A stretch of 64,000 nucleotides of DNA, taken from contig JAFGFE010000009.1 of the NCBI GenBank assembly GCA_016931225.1, forward strand, positions 1 to 64,000, in the 5' to 3' direction. Below, in pieces: positions 34,294-42,389 of the stretch. The notes beneath the pieces are model-generated. The model ran no database searches. It was given only the letters and a program-made list of their open reading frames with translations, and had not been told where the DNA came from. Every line of letters begins with the position of its first letter. Position 1 is the first letter of the stretch. A program made the position numbers and the translations under genes. The stretch comes from Candidatus Zymogenaceae bacterium (GTDB taxonomy: Bacteria > Desulfobacterota > Zymogenia > Zymogenales > Zymogenaceae).

Positions 34294-35331
34294 TTAGGGG
34301 GTCAGGATTACGTCCGGATCGTCGTCGGTCGGTGCGATCTCGCCGATGAGGACCGGTTTTTCCCCGGCCGTAGCAAGCGCCTCCATCGCCGCATCCTTTT
34401 TTTCCGCAGGGAGGATTACCGCCATGCCGATGCCGTTGTTGAAGGTGCGGAACATCTCCCGATGCTCGATCTTCCCCGCGTCCTTCAAAACCTGAAAGAT
34501 CGGGGGCGCCTCCCAGGTGTCCGTGCGTATTTCCGCCCGGACGCCCGGGGGGAGAAGCCGCCTGATGTTGTCGATCAGGCCGCCGCCGGTGATATGGGCC
34601 AGGGCCGAGACCTCTACGGTATCGGTGAGAACAGAAAGCGCCTTCACGTAGATGCGGGTCGGCGAAAGCAGCTCCTCCCCGGCGGTGCGGTTCATTCCGG
34701 GGAGGGTGTCATCGACTGTGAGTCCGAGGATGTCGAACACGACCTTTCGGGCCAGGGAATAGCCGTTGCTGTGAAGCCCCGACGAGCGAATCCCCACGAT
34801 GACGTCGCCGGGGGAAATCTTCGACCCGTCGATGATGCGCGGACGGTCCACCAGCCCCACGCCGAAGCCCGCCAGGTCGTATTTCCCGTCCGGGTAAAAG
34901 CCGGGCATCTCGGCGGTCTCCCCGCCGATCAGGGCGCATCCCGCCTCCCGGCAGCCCGCGGCGATGCCGGAGACCACATCTGCAAGCACCCCCTCGTCCA
35001 GCTTTCCGGTGGCGATGTAGTCCAGGAAAAAGAGCGGCACGGCCCCGGACACCGCGATGTCATTGACCACCATCGCCACAAGGTCGATGCCTACCGTGTC
35101 GTGCTTTCCGGTCATCTGGGCGATGAGGAGCTTCGTCCCCACGCCGTCGGTGGAGGAGACGAGGATCGGGTCCTTCATGCCGGAAAGGCCGGGCCGAAAG
35201 AAGCCCCCGAAGCCGCCGATATCCCCCACTACGCCGTCGGTTCTGGTGGATGCGATTTCCTTTTTGATTCTCTCGATAAACCGGTCCGCCGAGTCGATAT
35301 CGACGCCGGAGTCCTTGTAGGTAATGCCCAT
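34294..35331 (-). CDS. purM: Phosphoribosylformylglycinamidine cyclo-ligase
   Basis: A 345-residue AIR synthetase that closes the imidazole ring using ATP, the fifth step of purine synthesis. The start at 35331 gives the standard N-terminus GITYKDSGVDIDSADRFI; the frame stays open far upstream but that part is antisense to the next gene and promoter. Hallmarks are SSTDGVGTKLLIA, ALIGGETAEMPGFY and HITGGGLIDNI. Confidence 0.97.
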   Translation of the reverse strand: MGITYKDSGVDIDSADRFIERIKKEIASTRTDGVVGDIGGFGGFFRPGLSGMKDPILVSSTDGVGTKLLIAQMTGKHDTVGIDLVAMVVNDIAVSGAVPLFFLDYIATGKLDEGVLADVVSGIAAGCREAGCALIGGETAEMPGFYPDGKYDLAGFGVGLVDRPRIIDGSKISPGDVIVGIRSSGLHSNGYSLARKVVFDILGLTVDDTLPGMNRTAGEELLSPTRIYVKALSVLTDTVEVSALAHITGGGLIDNIRRLLPPGVRAEIRTDTWEAPPIFQVLKDAGKIEHREMFRTFNNGIGMAVILPAEKKDAAMEALATAGEKPVLIGEIAPTDDDPDVILTP

Positions 35332-35389
35332 GTGTCGTGACTGATTATTGTGTTGATAAAACCCGATGGTTCCCCTGAAACAACACCAG

Positions 35390-35418
35390 AGGATACCACG
35401 CGTCTTGTACTTTTTCAA
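35390..35418 (-). promoter_or_regulatory. Promoter of purM-purN-DUF523
   Basis: On the minus strand TTGAAA (plus 35413-35418), 17-bp spacer, TATCCT (35390-35395), giving a leader of about 50 bases before the purM start. Confidence 0.55.
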
Positions 35419-35523
35419 TCTCTTTTCACAAAAACCTCCCATGACCGTCTGAATCTCCCACAGCATTCCAACGTCGCACATGCGTTGATTCAGCAGGAGA
35501 GACGTTCCCCCGTGAAACTCCCG

Positions 35524-35552
35524 TTGCGAAGGTCGGTGATTGGTGATACAAT
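35524..35552 (+). promoter_or_regulatory. Promoter of the ornithine cyclodeaminase gene
   Basis: TTGCGA (35524-35529), 17-bp spacer, TACAAT (35547-35552). Transcription would begin near 35559, leaving an unusually long leader of about 160 bases before the ATG at 35722. Confidence 0.6.
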
Positions 35553-35599
35553 ACCGGATCGAGCGCATTGAGATAACTGTGCGTTTCTTCGCCCCTTTT

Positions 35600-35698
35600 C
35601 CGGGCCTCCCGGCGGCATTGCCGTGCGGTGTGGGGTATCCCACCGGGCCCGGACACAATCGTTTGTCATCACTCCCACAGTTACAGATCGGGGGTGAT
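35600..35698 (+). promoter_or_regulatory. Strongly folded leader, possible riboswitch or attenuator
   Basis: The leader can form a closing stem CCGGGCC (35600-35606)/GGCCCGG (35646-35652) enclosing two small hairpins, CGGC-ATT-GCCG and GTGGG-GTAT-CCCAC, that is, a three-way junction. It is followed by a 9-bp stem ATCACTCCC (35668-35676)/GGGGGTGAT (35690-35698), one G-U, 24 bases before the start codon. I do not recognise a known riboswitch consensus. Confidence 0.45.
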
Positions 35699-35721
35699 AT
35701 CTCAACGCATCGGAGCGGATC

Positions 35722-36936
35722 ATGCCTGAAAACGTCATAGAACTCGAGGGACATATCATCGACTCCCTCATCCTTCCCCGGGTGCTCACAGCCGTCATGG
35801 AGATGGGCGGGAATTTCGACGTCGAGACCTTCACCATGGGAAAGCGAAAGGACGAGACGAGCTTCGCCCGCATCCGCATACACGCCGAGGACGACGCCAC
35901 CCTCAACGGCATCCTGGAGGCGGTCCGGGATTTGGGGGCGGTGCTGGCGGACGTGGGCGAGGTTCGGTGGGAGGAGGCACCGGCGGACGGGGTCTTTCCC
36001 GAGGGGTTTTACTCCACGACAAACCTGAAGACGGAGCTGTACACGAACGGCGGGTGGCTGGAGGTGAAGTGGCCGGAGATGGACTGCGCCGTCAGGATAT
36101 CGGAAGACGGCAAGAGTGCTGAGACGGTCACCTTCTCCGGCGTAAAGAAGGGGGATCGCATCGTCGTGGGGCACCAGGGCGTCCGGGTGCACCCGCTGGA
36201 GCGGTCCCGGGAGCGGGAGCTGTTCGAGTTCATGAGCTCAGGGGTGTCTTCCGAAAAGCCGAAGGGACAGCTCATCGCCCGGATCGCGGACGAGATGAAG
36301 GAGCTGAAAAAGAAGGGCGGGAAGATTCTCGTGGTGGCGGGGCCGGCGGTGATCCACACCGGGGCGGGACCGTACCTCTCCCGGATGATAGCGGACGGCT
36401 TCGTGGATGTGCTGTTTGCCGGGAACGCCCTGGCGGTGCACGATATCGAGTATGCCCTCTTCGGCACGTCTTTGGGGATATATCTCGACCGGGGCGTCCC
36501 CGCCGCCGGGGGGCACGAGCACCACATCCGGGCCGTCAACGCCGTTCGCCGGGCCGGGGGCATCAAAAAGGCCGTTGAAACGGGGATTCTCACCTCAGGC
36601 GTGATGCACGCCGCCGTGACGGTCGGGATTCCCTTCGTCCTCGCTGGCTCCATTCGGGACGACGGCCCCCTGCCGGACGTCATCACCGATTCACAAGAGG
36701 CCCAGGAGGCCATGCGCGCGCACGCCCGGGGTGTGGACATGGCTCTGATGATCGCCACGACGCTGCACGCCGTTGCCACCGGGAACATGCTCCCGGCGTC
36801 CGTGCGGACGATCGCCGTGGATATCAACCCGGCGGTGGTCACAAAGCTGGGGGATCGGGGGTCGTTCCAGACCCTGGGACTCGTGACCGATACCGAGTCG
36901 TTTTTGCGGGAGCTGGCCTCCGGACTTTCGAAATAG
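35722..36936 (+). CDS. Archaeal-type ornithine cyclodeaminase (LOR/SDH family)
   Basis: A 404-residue member of the LOR/SDH conserved-domain family (TIGR00300 type), which includes the archaeal ornithine cyclodeaminase that makes proline from ornithine with NAD. The N-terminal LOR/SDH domain (VIELEGHIIDSLILPRVL, FDVETF) leads into an NAD-binding part with VVAGPAVIHTGAGPYLS, FAGNALAVHDIEYALFGTS and GGHEHHIRAVN. It is unrelated to the Mu-crystallin-type cyclodeaminase. A long folded leader and separate promoter suggest regulation by an arginine- or proline-related signal (inference). Followed by threonine aldolase. Confidence 0.88.
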   Translation: MPENVIELEGHIIDSLILPRVLTAVMEMGGNFDVETFTMGKRKDETSFARIRIHAEDDATLNGILEAVRDLGAVLADVGEVRWEEAPADGVFPEGFYSTTNLKTELYTNGGWLEVKWPEMDCAVRISEDGKSAETVTFSGVKKGDRIVVGHQGVRVHPLERSRERELFEFMSSGVSSEKPKGQLIARIADEMKELKKKGGKILVVAGPAVIHTGAGPYLSRMIADGFVDVLFAGNALAVHDIEYALFGTSLGIYLDRGVPAAGGHEHHIRAVNAVRRAGGIKKAVETGILTSGVMHAAVTVGIPFVLAGSIRDDGPLPDVITDSQEAQEAMRAHARGVDMALMIATTLHAVATGNMLPASVRTIAVDINPAVVTKLGDRGSFQTLGLVTDTESFLRELASGLSK

Positions 36937-36968
36937 GTTACTGATGATTTATACAGGAGCAACATCTC

Positions 36969-38000
36969 ATGATTGACTTGAGAAGCGATACCTTCACAAA
37001 GCCCACCGACGGCATGCGAAAGGCGATGTACGAGGCCGAAGTGGGCGACGACGTCTTTTTTGAGGATCCGACGGTCAACCGGCTCCAGGAGCGGGTGGCC
37101 GAGCTTTTAGGAAAGAAAAAGGCCATCTGGGTGGCGTCCGGCACCATGGGAAACCTCCTTTCTGTCAAGGCGCTGACCCTGCCGGGGGACGAGATCATCC
37201 TGGAGGCGGACAGCCATATCGTCTATTACGAGGGAGGCGGCACGGCGGTGCTCTGCGGCGTGCAGATGCGGATGATACCGGGCGAGCGGGGGGTGATAAC
37301 ACCGATGCAGGTGGAACACGCCGTCCGGGCCACCGGAAACGCCCACTTTCCCCGGACGTCGCTCGTCTGCATAGAAAACACCCACAACCGCATGAACGGC
37401 GCCATCCAGCCCTTGAGCGACATCGAGGGCATCAGGAAGGTCTGCGACGAGAAGGGGCTTTCGATGCACATGGACGGCGCGCGGCTCTTGAACGCGTCGG
37501 TGGCGTCGGGGATTGCGGCGTCCGAATACTCGAAGTATTTCGATACCGTGACCATCTGCTTTTCCAAGGGGCTGGGTGCGCCGATGGGATCGATGATAGC
37601 CGGAGACGAGGAGACGATTTCCACCGTCCACCGCTTTCGAAAGCTCGTGGGAGGCGGCCAGCGGCAGGTGGGGATTGTGGCGGCGGCGGCCCTCTATGCC
37701 CTGGATCATCACGTGGAACGGCTTGCCGAAGACCACGAAAACGCCCGCCTTTTGGCCCTGGCCCTGGCGGACATGCCGGGGGTGGCCATCGATCCTGACG
37801 ACATCGACACGAACATCGTCTATTTCGACGTCGCCGATACCGGCATGACCGCCCTTGACGTGGTGGTGGAGATGAACGAGAAAGGCGTGATGATGCTTCC
37901 CCTGGGGGAGATGAGCGTGCGGTGCGTCACCCACCTGGGGTTGGATAGGAAGGACATCGAGAAAGCCATACGCGCATTCTCCGAAGTATTCGGAAGGTAG
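36969..38000 (+). CDS. ltaE: Low-specificity L-threonine aldolase
   Basis: A 343-residue PLP enzyme that splits threonine or allo-threonine into glycine and acetaldehyde. MIDLRSDTFTKPTDGM is the family N-terminus, WVASGTMGNL binds phosphate, HMDGARLLNA supplies the Asp, and CFSKGLGAPMGSM holds the PLP lysine. Full length. It lies 32 bp after the cyclodeaminase and 6 bp before the next gene, so the three are probably one transcript for amino acid breakdown. Confidence 0.94.
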   Translation: MIDLRSDTFTKPTDGMRKAMYEAEVGDDVFFEDPTVNRLQERVAELLGKKKAIWVASGTMGNLLSVKALTLPGDEIILEADSHIVYYEGGGTAVLCGVQMRMIPGERGVITPMQVEHAVRATGNAHFPRTSLVCIENTHNRMNGAIQPLSDIEGIRKVCDEKGLSMHMDGARLLNASVASGIAASEYSKYFDTVTICFSKGLGAPMGSMIAGDEETISTVHRFRKLVGGGQRQVGIVAAAALYALDHHVERLAEDHENARLLALALADMPGVAIDPDDIDTNIVYFDVADTGMTALDVVVEMNEKGVMMLPLGEMSVRCVTHLGLDRKDIEKAIRAFSEVFGR

Positions 38001-38006
38001 GCATCC

Positions 38007-38996
38007 ATGATCACTCTGAACGACACCACCGCCTACCACCGGGGCGATCAGGCCAGCCTGGGGTGGGAGCAGACCATCTCGGAAAGCCTGAAGGATACAT
38101 CTTCCCCCTACATGACGGCCCTGAAAAACAGGTACGCCTATTCAGACGTCATCGTGGAGTTGCTTGAGAGTAAAGGCGTTTTGAAACAAGGCGCCCGCAT
38201 CCTGGAGGTGGGGGGCGGCTACGGGTCGCTCGCCCGGGGAATACTGGAGCGGCGGGGGGACGTCTCCGTCACCCTGCTGGACATCAGCCCGTCCTTCCAG
38301 GAGCGGCAAAGGGAGGCGCTTTCCTCATTCGGCGACCGCGTGGAATTCATACTGGCGGATATCTTCGACGTGCTGGAAAAGGCGCACGGGAGGAGGGGGC
38401 TTGGGGGAGCCTTCGACATCGTGGTGGCCAACGAGATCGTGGGGGACTTCCCGGCGCTTCTCGACGTGGACCGTGACCTGCTTATGACCTACCTGGAGGA
38501 CGACGATTCCAGAGAGAAGGTACGGGGCGACCGGCGGACGCTGATGGATGAGGCGGTTGATTACATCTCGAGCCTCGACCTGTTGCTTGACGACATCCCG
38601 GAGAAAATCAACCTGCCGATCGGGGCGGTGCGGTTTGTCCGGGAGGTGTTTCGCCTCGCGCCGGTGCTGTTTCTGGCGGAGCATTCCTCGGACTATGACA
38701 TACCCGAAGCCTACCGGGGGCTCTTCCGGGAGGAGCGTCCCCACCGCTGGCCGAGAGAGGTCCTTCTCTTCGGCCACACCGAGGTAGCCGTGGCGTTCAG
38801 GCATCTGAAACGGGCGATCCAGAACGAGGGGGGAAACGTCATCGGGGGGAGCCTGATGGAGCTTCTCAACGTCAGGAACGACGACGGCATTCGGGGGATA
38901 CTCCTCTCCGGCTCCATCGCCACTGAGACCCACGAGCTGTTGTGCGAGTTCATCAATCACGTGAAGGAGTACCAGTGGGTGCTGGCGAGGGGGTGA
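38007..38996 (+). CDS. SAM-dependent methyltransferase-like protein
   Basis: A 329-residue protein with a class I methyltransferase core: ILEVGGGYGSLARG (motif I, about 65-78), an acidic residue after strand 2 (VTLLDISP) and FDIVVANEIVGDFP. It has an unusually long C-terminal half (about 150 residues) with no recognised domain. Its start is 6 bp after threonine aldolase, so it is probably cotranscribed, but the substrate is unknown. Confidence 0.75.
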   Translation: MITLNDTTAYHRGDQASLGWEQTISESLKDTSSPYMTALKNRYAYSDVIVELLESKGVLKQGARILEVGGGYGSLARGILERRGDVSVTLLDISPSFQERQREALSSFGDRVEFILADIFDVLEKAHGRRGLGGAFDIVVANEIVGDFPALLDVDRDLLMTYLEDDDSREKVRGDRRTLMDEAVDYISSLDLLLDDIPEKINLPIGAVRFVREVFRLAPVLFLAEHSSDYDIPEAYRGLFREERPHRWPREVLLFGHTEVAVAFRHLKRAIQNEGGNVIGGSLMELLNVRNDDGIRGILLSGSIATETHELLCEFINHVKEYQWVLARG

Positions 38997-39153
38997 GGGA
39001 GAGAAGCGTGTGTTTGAAAGTAAGGAGCTTTAAAAAACCGGTATGAATTTGTAAATCTAATAATTACTTGTTCTTCAATAAAAAAAATGGTATCGTATGC
39101 CTGAGAAATAAAAGATCGTAATATTGTCCATCAGTAATAATAGAGTAAAAAGA

Positions 39154-40917
39154 ATGAGTAAGTGTGATTATAGAACGGAATATCTGGATCTAAGTACAGG
39201 AAACCAAAAAAAATATGAGTGTCCTCATTCGAACTTGATAATTAAAGATATTGATGGCAAACACCGTTGTATTTTTCATGCCCAAGACGAGAAAAAAGAT
39301 ATTGAAATTTTTAAAAAAGAATTTGAAAAACTTTACGAATCAGGAAAACACAATTTTGTCGGGTTTATTTTTCCAGAGGGATTCAGTTTTCAACAACTTA
39401 AAAAGCAAGAGGAGTCGCTGGTTTTTGAAAATGCAGAATTTGCTTTTGCAGAATTCCAATGCAAGGCTGATTTTTCTGGTGTTCAGTTTAAAGGCATAAT
39501 AGGAACTAGCTTTTGTTTAGCTGAATTTTTAAATAATGCTGATTTTAGTTATGCACATTTTTTAGGTAAAGGTAAGGTTAGTTTTTTTGGAGCACATTTC
39601 AAAGGCAAGGGAGTAACCACTTTTATCTCGACGCATTTCTTATGTGAAGGAGGGACAGACTTTTCGAGTGCTGTATTCGAAGAAAAGTGGGGGACGCTTT
39701 TTGATTTTGCGGAATTTGAAGGAAATGGGGTAATAGACTTCAGTCATGCAATATTTTCCAGCAAGGTGAGGACCAGTTTAGTTAATGCTCAATTCTCCAG
39801 TAGAGGGGGAGTAAACTTCAGAGGAGCATATTTTGACGGTAAAGGATATGTTGATTTTTCTCATGCACACTTCTTCGGCGGGGGAATTGTAAATTTCTCA
39901 GGGGTGCACTTTATTGTTGAGGGTGGAATTAACTTTATTGATACGAAATTCTATAATAATTTGTCTGCAAATTTTTCTAGAGCAAGGTTTTCCAGTGAGG
40001 AGGGTATAAACTTTAGTGGAGCACATTTCAAAAGTGAGAAAGGAACCGACTTTAAAGAAGCTTATTTCTCAGGTAAAGGTAAAACTGATTTTAGTAGTGC
40101 GATTATTTTAACTATAAATTTCGAAGGTACAACATTCGAAAAAACAACTGATTTTCAAGACAGTAGATCAGTTTTTCTGGGTTTTCGTAATACATATTTT
40201 GAACAGAATTTACTTCTTCGGGGAAGTTATCTTAATGAAATTTATTTTAATGAAATAGATATCAGCAATATTTATTTGGGTGGAAAGTTCGGGGGTGAAT
40301 ATAAACCATTTGCTCCTAAGAAAACCCGAGATAAAATACATTTTAACGACCTACGCATATTTATTTCACTCGGGTTAAGCGAAGACTTCCGACCAATAGG
40401 GCCAGCCCTTTCTTCTCATAAGAAGGCAGACAAGGAAGGTGGAAAAGACAACTGGTTGCAGGCTCAAAAAGACTATCTCGTTATAAAAGAGTGGTTTAGA
40501 TTGTTGGCGGATTATGAAGCCGAAGATGAAATGCTATATTGGGCAAGAAGATGCGAAGCAAAAACAAAAAAATTTCTTGGCAAATGTTGGTTTTGTATTT
40601 TAAAAAATATTCTTGGATTTGGGATAAGATTTAAACCAGTGATAATAAGCATAATAAGTGTAATACTTCTTTCTGCATTATTATACTTTTTTGCTGGATT
40701 AATGGGACTTCTTAACTACGATAGCTGTGAACCGGTTAACTTTATTGATAGATTAGTCAATTCTCTTTACCTGAGTTTCATTACATATACTACAGTAGGG
40801 TTTGGAGACATCTCTCCTTTAGATGGTTTCAGGTTTGTTACAATGTTCGAGGGCATTTTCGGTGTAATCCTGAATGCATGGTTGGTTGCCATGTTAGCCA
40901 GAAGGTTATTCAGGTAA
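39154..40917 (+). CDS. Potassium-channel-like protein with 13-residue beta-solenoid repeats
   Basis: A 587-residue protein. The N-terminus has CPH and CIFH pairs (KYECPHSN, HRCIFHA) that could bind metal. Residues 129 to about 323 are 15 tandem units of exactly 13 residues, pattern x-(D/N)-F-S-x-A-x-F-x-x-x-G-x, related to pentapeptide repeats but with Phe spacing of 5 then 8. The C-terminus has two hydrophobic helices around a pore loop containing the selectivity filter TTVGFGD, typical of a two-TM potassium channel. The gene is clearly more AT-rich than the genes around it, suggesting transfer. The start at ATG 39154 has a weak purine-rich site; a TTG at 39124 is poorer. Ligand and role unknown. 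Confidence 0.85.
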   Translation: MSKCDYRTEYLDLSTGNQKKYECPHSNLIIKDIDGKHRCIFHAQDEKKDIEIFKKEFEKLYESGKHNFVGFIFPEGFSFQQLKKQEESLVFENAEFAFAEFQCKADFSGVQFKGIIGTSFCLAEFLNNADFSYAHFLGKGKVSFFGAHFKGKGVTTFISTHFLCEGGTDFSSAVFEEKWGTLFDFAEFEGNGVIDFSHAIFSSKVRTSLVNAQFSSRGGVNFRGAYFDGKGYVDFSHAHFFGGGIVNFSGVHFIVEGGINFIDTKFYNNLSANFSRARFSSEEGINFSGAHFKSEKGTDFKEAYFSGKGKTDFSSAIILTINFEGTTFEKTTDFQDSRSVFLGFRNTYFEQNLLLRGSYLNEIYFNEIDISNIYLGGKFGGEYKPFAPKKTRDKIHFNDLRIFISLGLSEDFRPIGPALSSHKKADKEGGKDNWLQAQKDYLVIKEWFRLLADYEAEDEMLYWARRCEAKTKKFLGKCWFCILKNILGFGIRFKPVIISIISVILLSALLYFFAGLMGLLNYDSCEPVNFIDRLVNSLYLSFITYTTVGFGDISPLDGFRFVTMFEGIFGVILNAWLVAMLARRLFR

Positions 40918-41011
40918 TATGAAGTAATAGTCATCACTCTTGCACTCATTCTGTTAGACCGATTCAATACCTGGTGAAAAGATAGAATATTAGGTAGATT
41001 CCAAAGGGATC

Positions 41012-41076
41012 AACTGTTCCCAAAAGTCCCACCCATTAAAAAATCGAGCAATAAAGACTTTTCCCGAGGAACAGTT
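41012..41076. repeat. Long interrupted inverted repeat
   Basis: AACTGTTCC (41012-41020) plus AAAAGTC (41022-41028) pair with GACTTTT (41056-41062) plus GGAACAGTT (41068-41076), 16 paired bases with an asymmetric internal loop and a 27-base terminal loop. It lies in the AT-rich gap just after the channel gene. No T-run follows, so it may be a relic of a mobile element or a weak terminator. Confidence 0.65.
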
Positions 41077-41144
41077 TACGGTATGATATCGCCTGTATAT
41101 CAAATAACCAATGAGTATATAGACAGCAGGACGCGGAGGGGCAT

Positions 41145-41834
41145 ATGAGCGCGAAGAGAAAAGCCGTCATCCTTGTGTTTCTTTCCTTCTCTCTATTGAC
41201 TTTTTCATCCTGTTTTCAGGGACCGTCGGCGATGGAGGGGCGGGGGTGGGCCTCCATGGACATGGGGGAATTTGAAGAGGCGGTCGGGTTTTTCGACACC
41301 GCGATCGAGAAATGGTCCGAGGACAAATATGACTACTGCCCGCCGTACTGCGGCAAGGCGATCGCGTATACATACCTGGGAAGGTGGGAGGAGGTCATCC
41401 CGGTGTGTGACGAGCTCATCTCTATGGAATGCGGGATGCTGTTCGGGTGGCCCAAGACGATCGACGCCTGGCCGTACATCAGGAAAGGCATCGCGCATCT
41501 CAACCTCGGTGATCTCGACGCGGCCATGGCCGATTTCGACGCCGCCCTCGGTGTTCCCACCGCCACGGATATTGAGCGGTACGAGGCCCACGTGGGGAGG
41601 GGACACGTCCTCTTTGAGACCGGGGAGTACGAAGCGTGCGTGAAAGAGCTTTCGCTGGCCGTCGCCGTCGGCTTCCCGTTTGAAACCATCATCAACAAGC
41701 AGGACTACACCTATTACTGCTACTATTATGAGAAGGACGCCTATATCCTGAGGGGCGAGGCGTTCGAAAAAATGGGGATGAAAGACGAGGCGATGGACGA
41801 CTACAAAAGGGCGGGAGAAACGGGGACGCAGTAG
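41145..41834 (+). CDS. TPR-repeat lipoprotein
   Basis: A 229-residue lipoprotein. The N-terminal hydrophobic run ends in the lipobox LTFSSC (Cys about 23). The mature part has TPR-like helical pairs: MEGRGWASMDMGEFEEAVGF, GKAIAYTYLGRWEEVIPVCD, RKGIAHLNLGDLDAAMADFD and GRGHVLFETGEYEACVKEL. It likely acts as a periplasmic scaffold. Ribosome site GGAGGGG is strong. No specific partner is evident. Confidence 0.85.
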   Translation: MSAKRKAVILVFLSFSLLTFSSCFQGPSAMEGRGWASMDMGEFEEAVGFFDTAIEKWSEDKYDYCPPYCGKAIAYTYLGRWEEVIPVCDELISMECGMLFGWPKTIDAWPYIRKGIAHLNLGDLDAAMADFDAALGVPTATDIERYEAHVGRGHVLFETGEYEACVKELSLAVAVGFPFETIINKQDYTYYCYYYEKDAYILRGEAFEKMGMKDEAMDDYKRAGETGTQ

Positions 41835-41959
41835 GCGGCCGTGGAGGGACCGGGCGGCGTTTCAGCCGCCTGTGCGTGAAGGGGAAGGGTCTCTATCGTT
41901 TCCGATATCTTCGGGCGGTACCGGCGGAATGCGGGTGAATGAACACGGTGAAGCACACC

Positions 41960-42125
41960 GATCAATCCCACCGCCGCCGGGACGAGTAGATCGCCCGGAT
42001 AAACCGCGTCATCGACTATATATAAAAAGAGCATGTAGATACAGAACTCACCCTGAAAACGCCTTCCGACGCGGCCGATTTCTCGCGCTTTCATTGCCAC
42101 CGGAATGTCCGCGCCGTCATGGGGG
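41960..42125 (+). pseudogene. Decayed N-terminal fragment of an AraC-type regulator
   Basis: This stretch matches the start of the intact AraC gene at 44833-44997 base for base over long runs (for example the words around ATCGCCCGGAT, CGCGTCATCGACTATAT, ACTCACCCTGAA and CTTTCAT). In frame it would read IARINRVIDYI and DTELTL with stops (TAG at about 41987 and TAA at about 42022) and small shifts. Only the first DNA-binding helices are kept. It is the remnant of a second copy about 2.9 kb upstream of the intact one. The rest of the gap 41835-42389 holds no gene. Confidence 0.85.
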
Positions 42126-42389
42126 AATTCCCCATCCCGCATACACGGAGATGATCATCTCTCCACCCACGGCGCCGGATGCACCCCGCCGGGCGGCCGC
42201 CGCCGGTGTCTCTCTCCATCACCGAAAAAGGGATTCGCGGCGTCCTGTTTCTATTGTACTGCTCCTCCTTTTCTGCTATTTTGAGCGAAACGATGCTGAA
42301 AAGCGGCGGAGAAGGCGCTCTTCTCATTACATCCCATTACAGGCCGAACCCGTTCCCCACCCTCAAAACCGGGTGATTGAGTCGACGTC

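Noticed and set aside
35332-36192. Upstream extension of the purM frame
   Set aside because: It is antisense to the ornithine cyclodeaminase gene and covers the purM promoter; PurM has its normal N-terminus at 35331.
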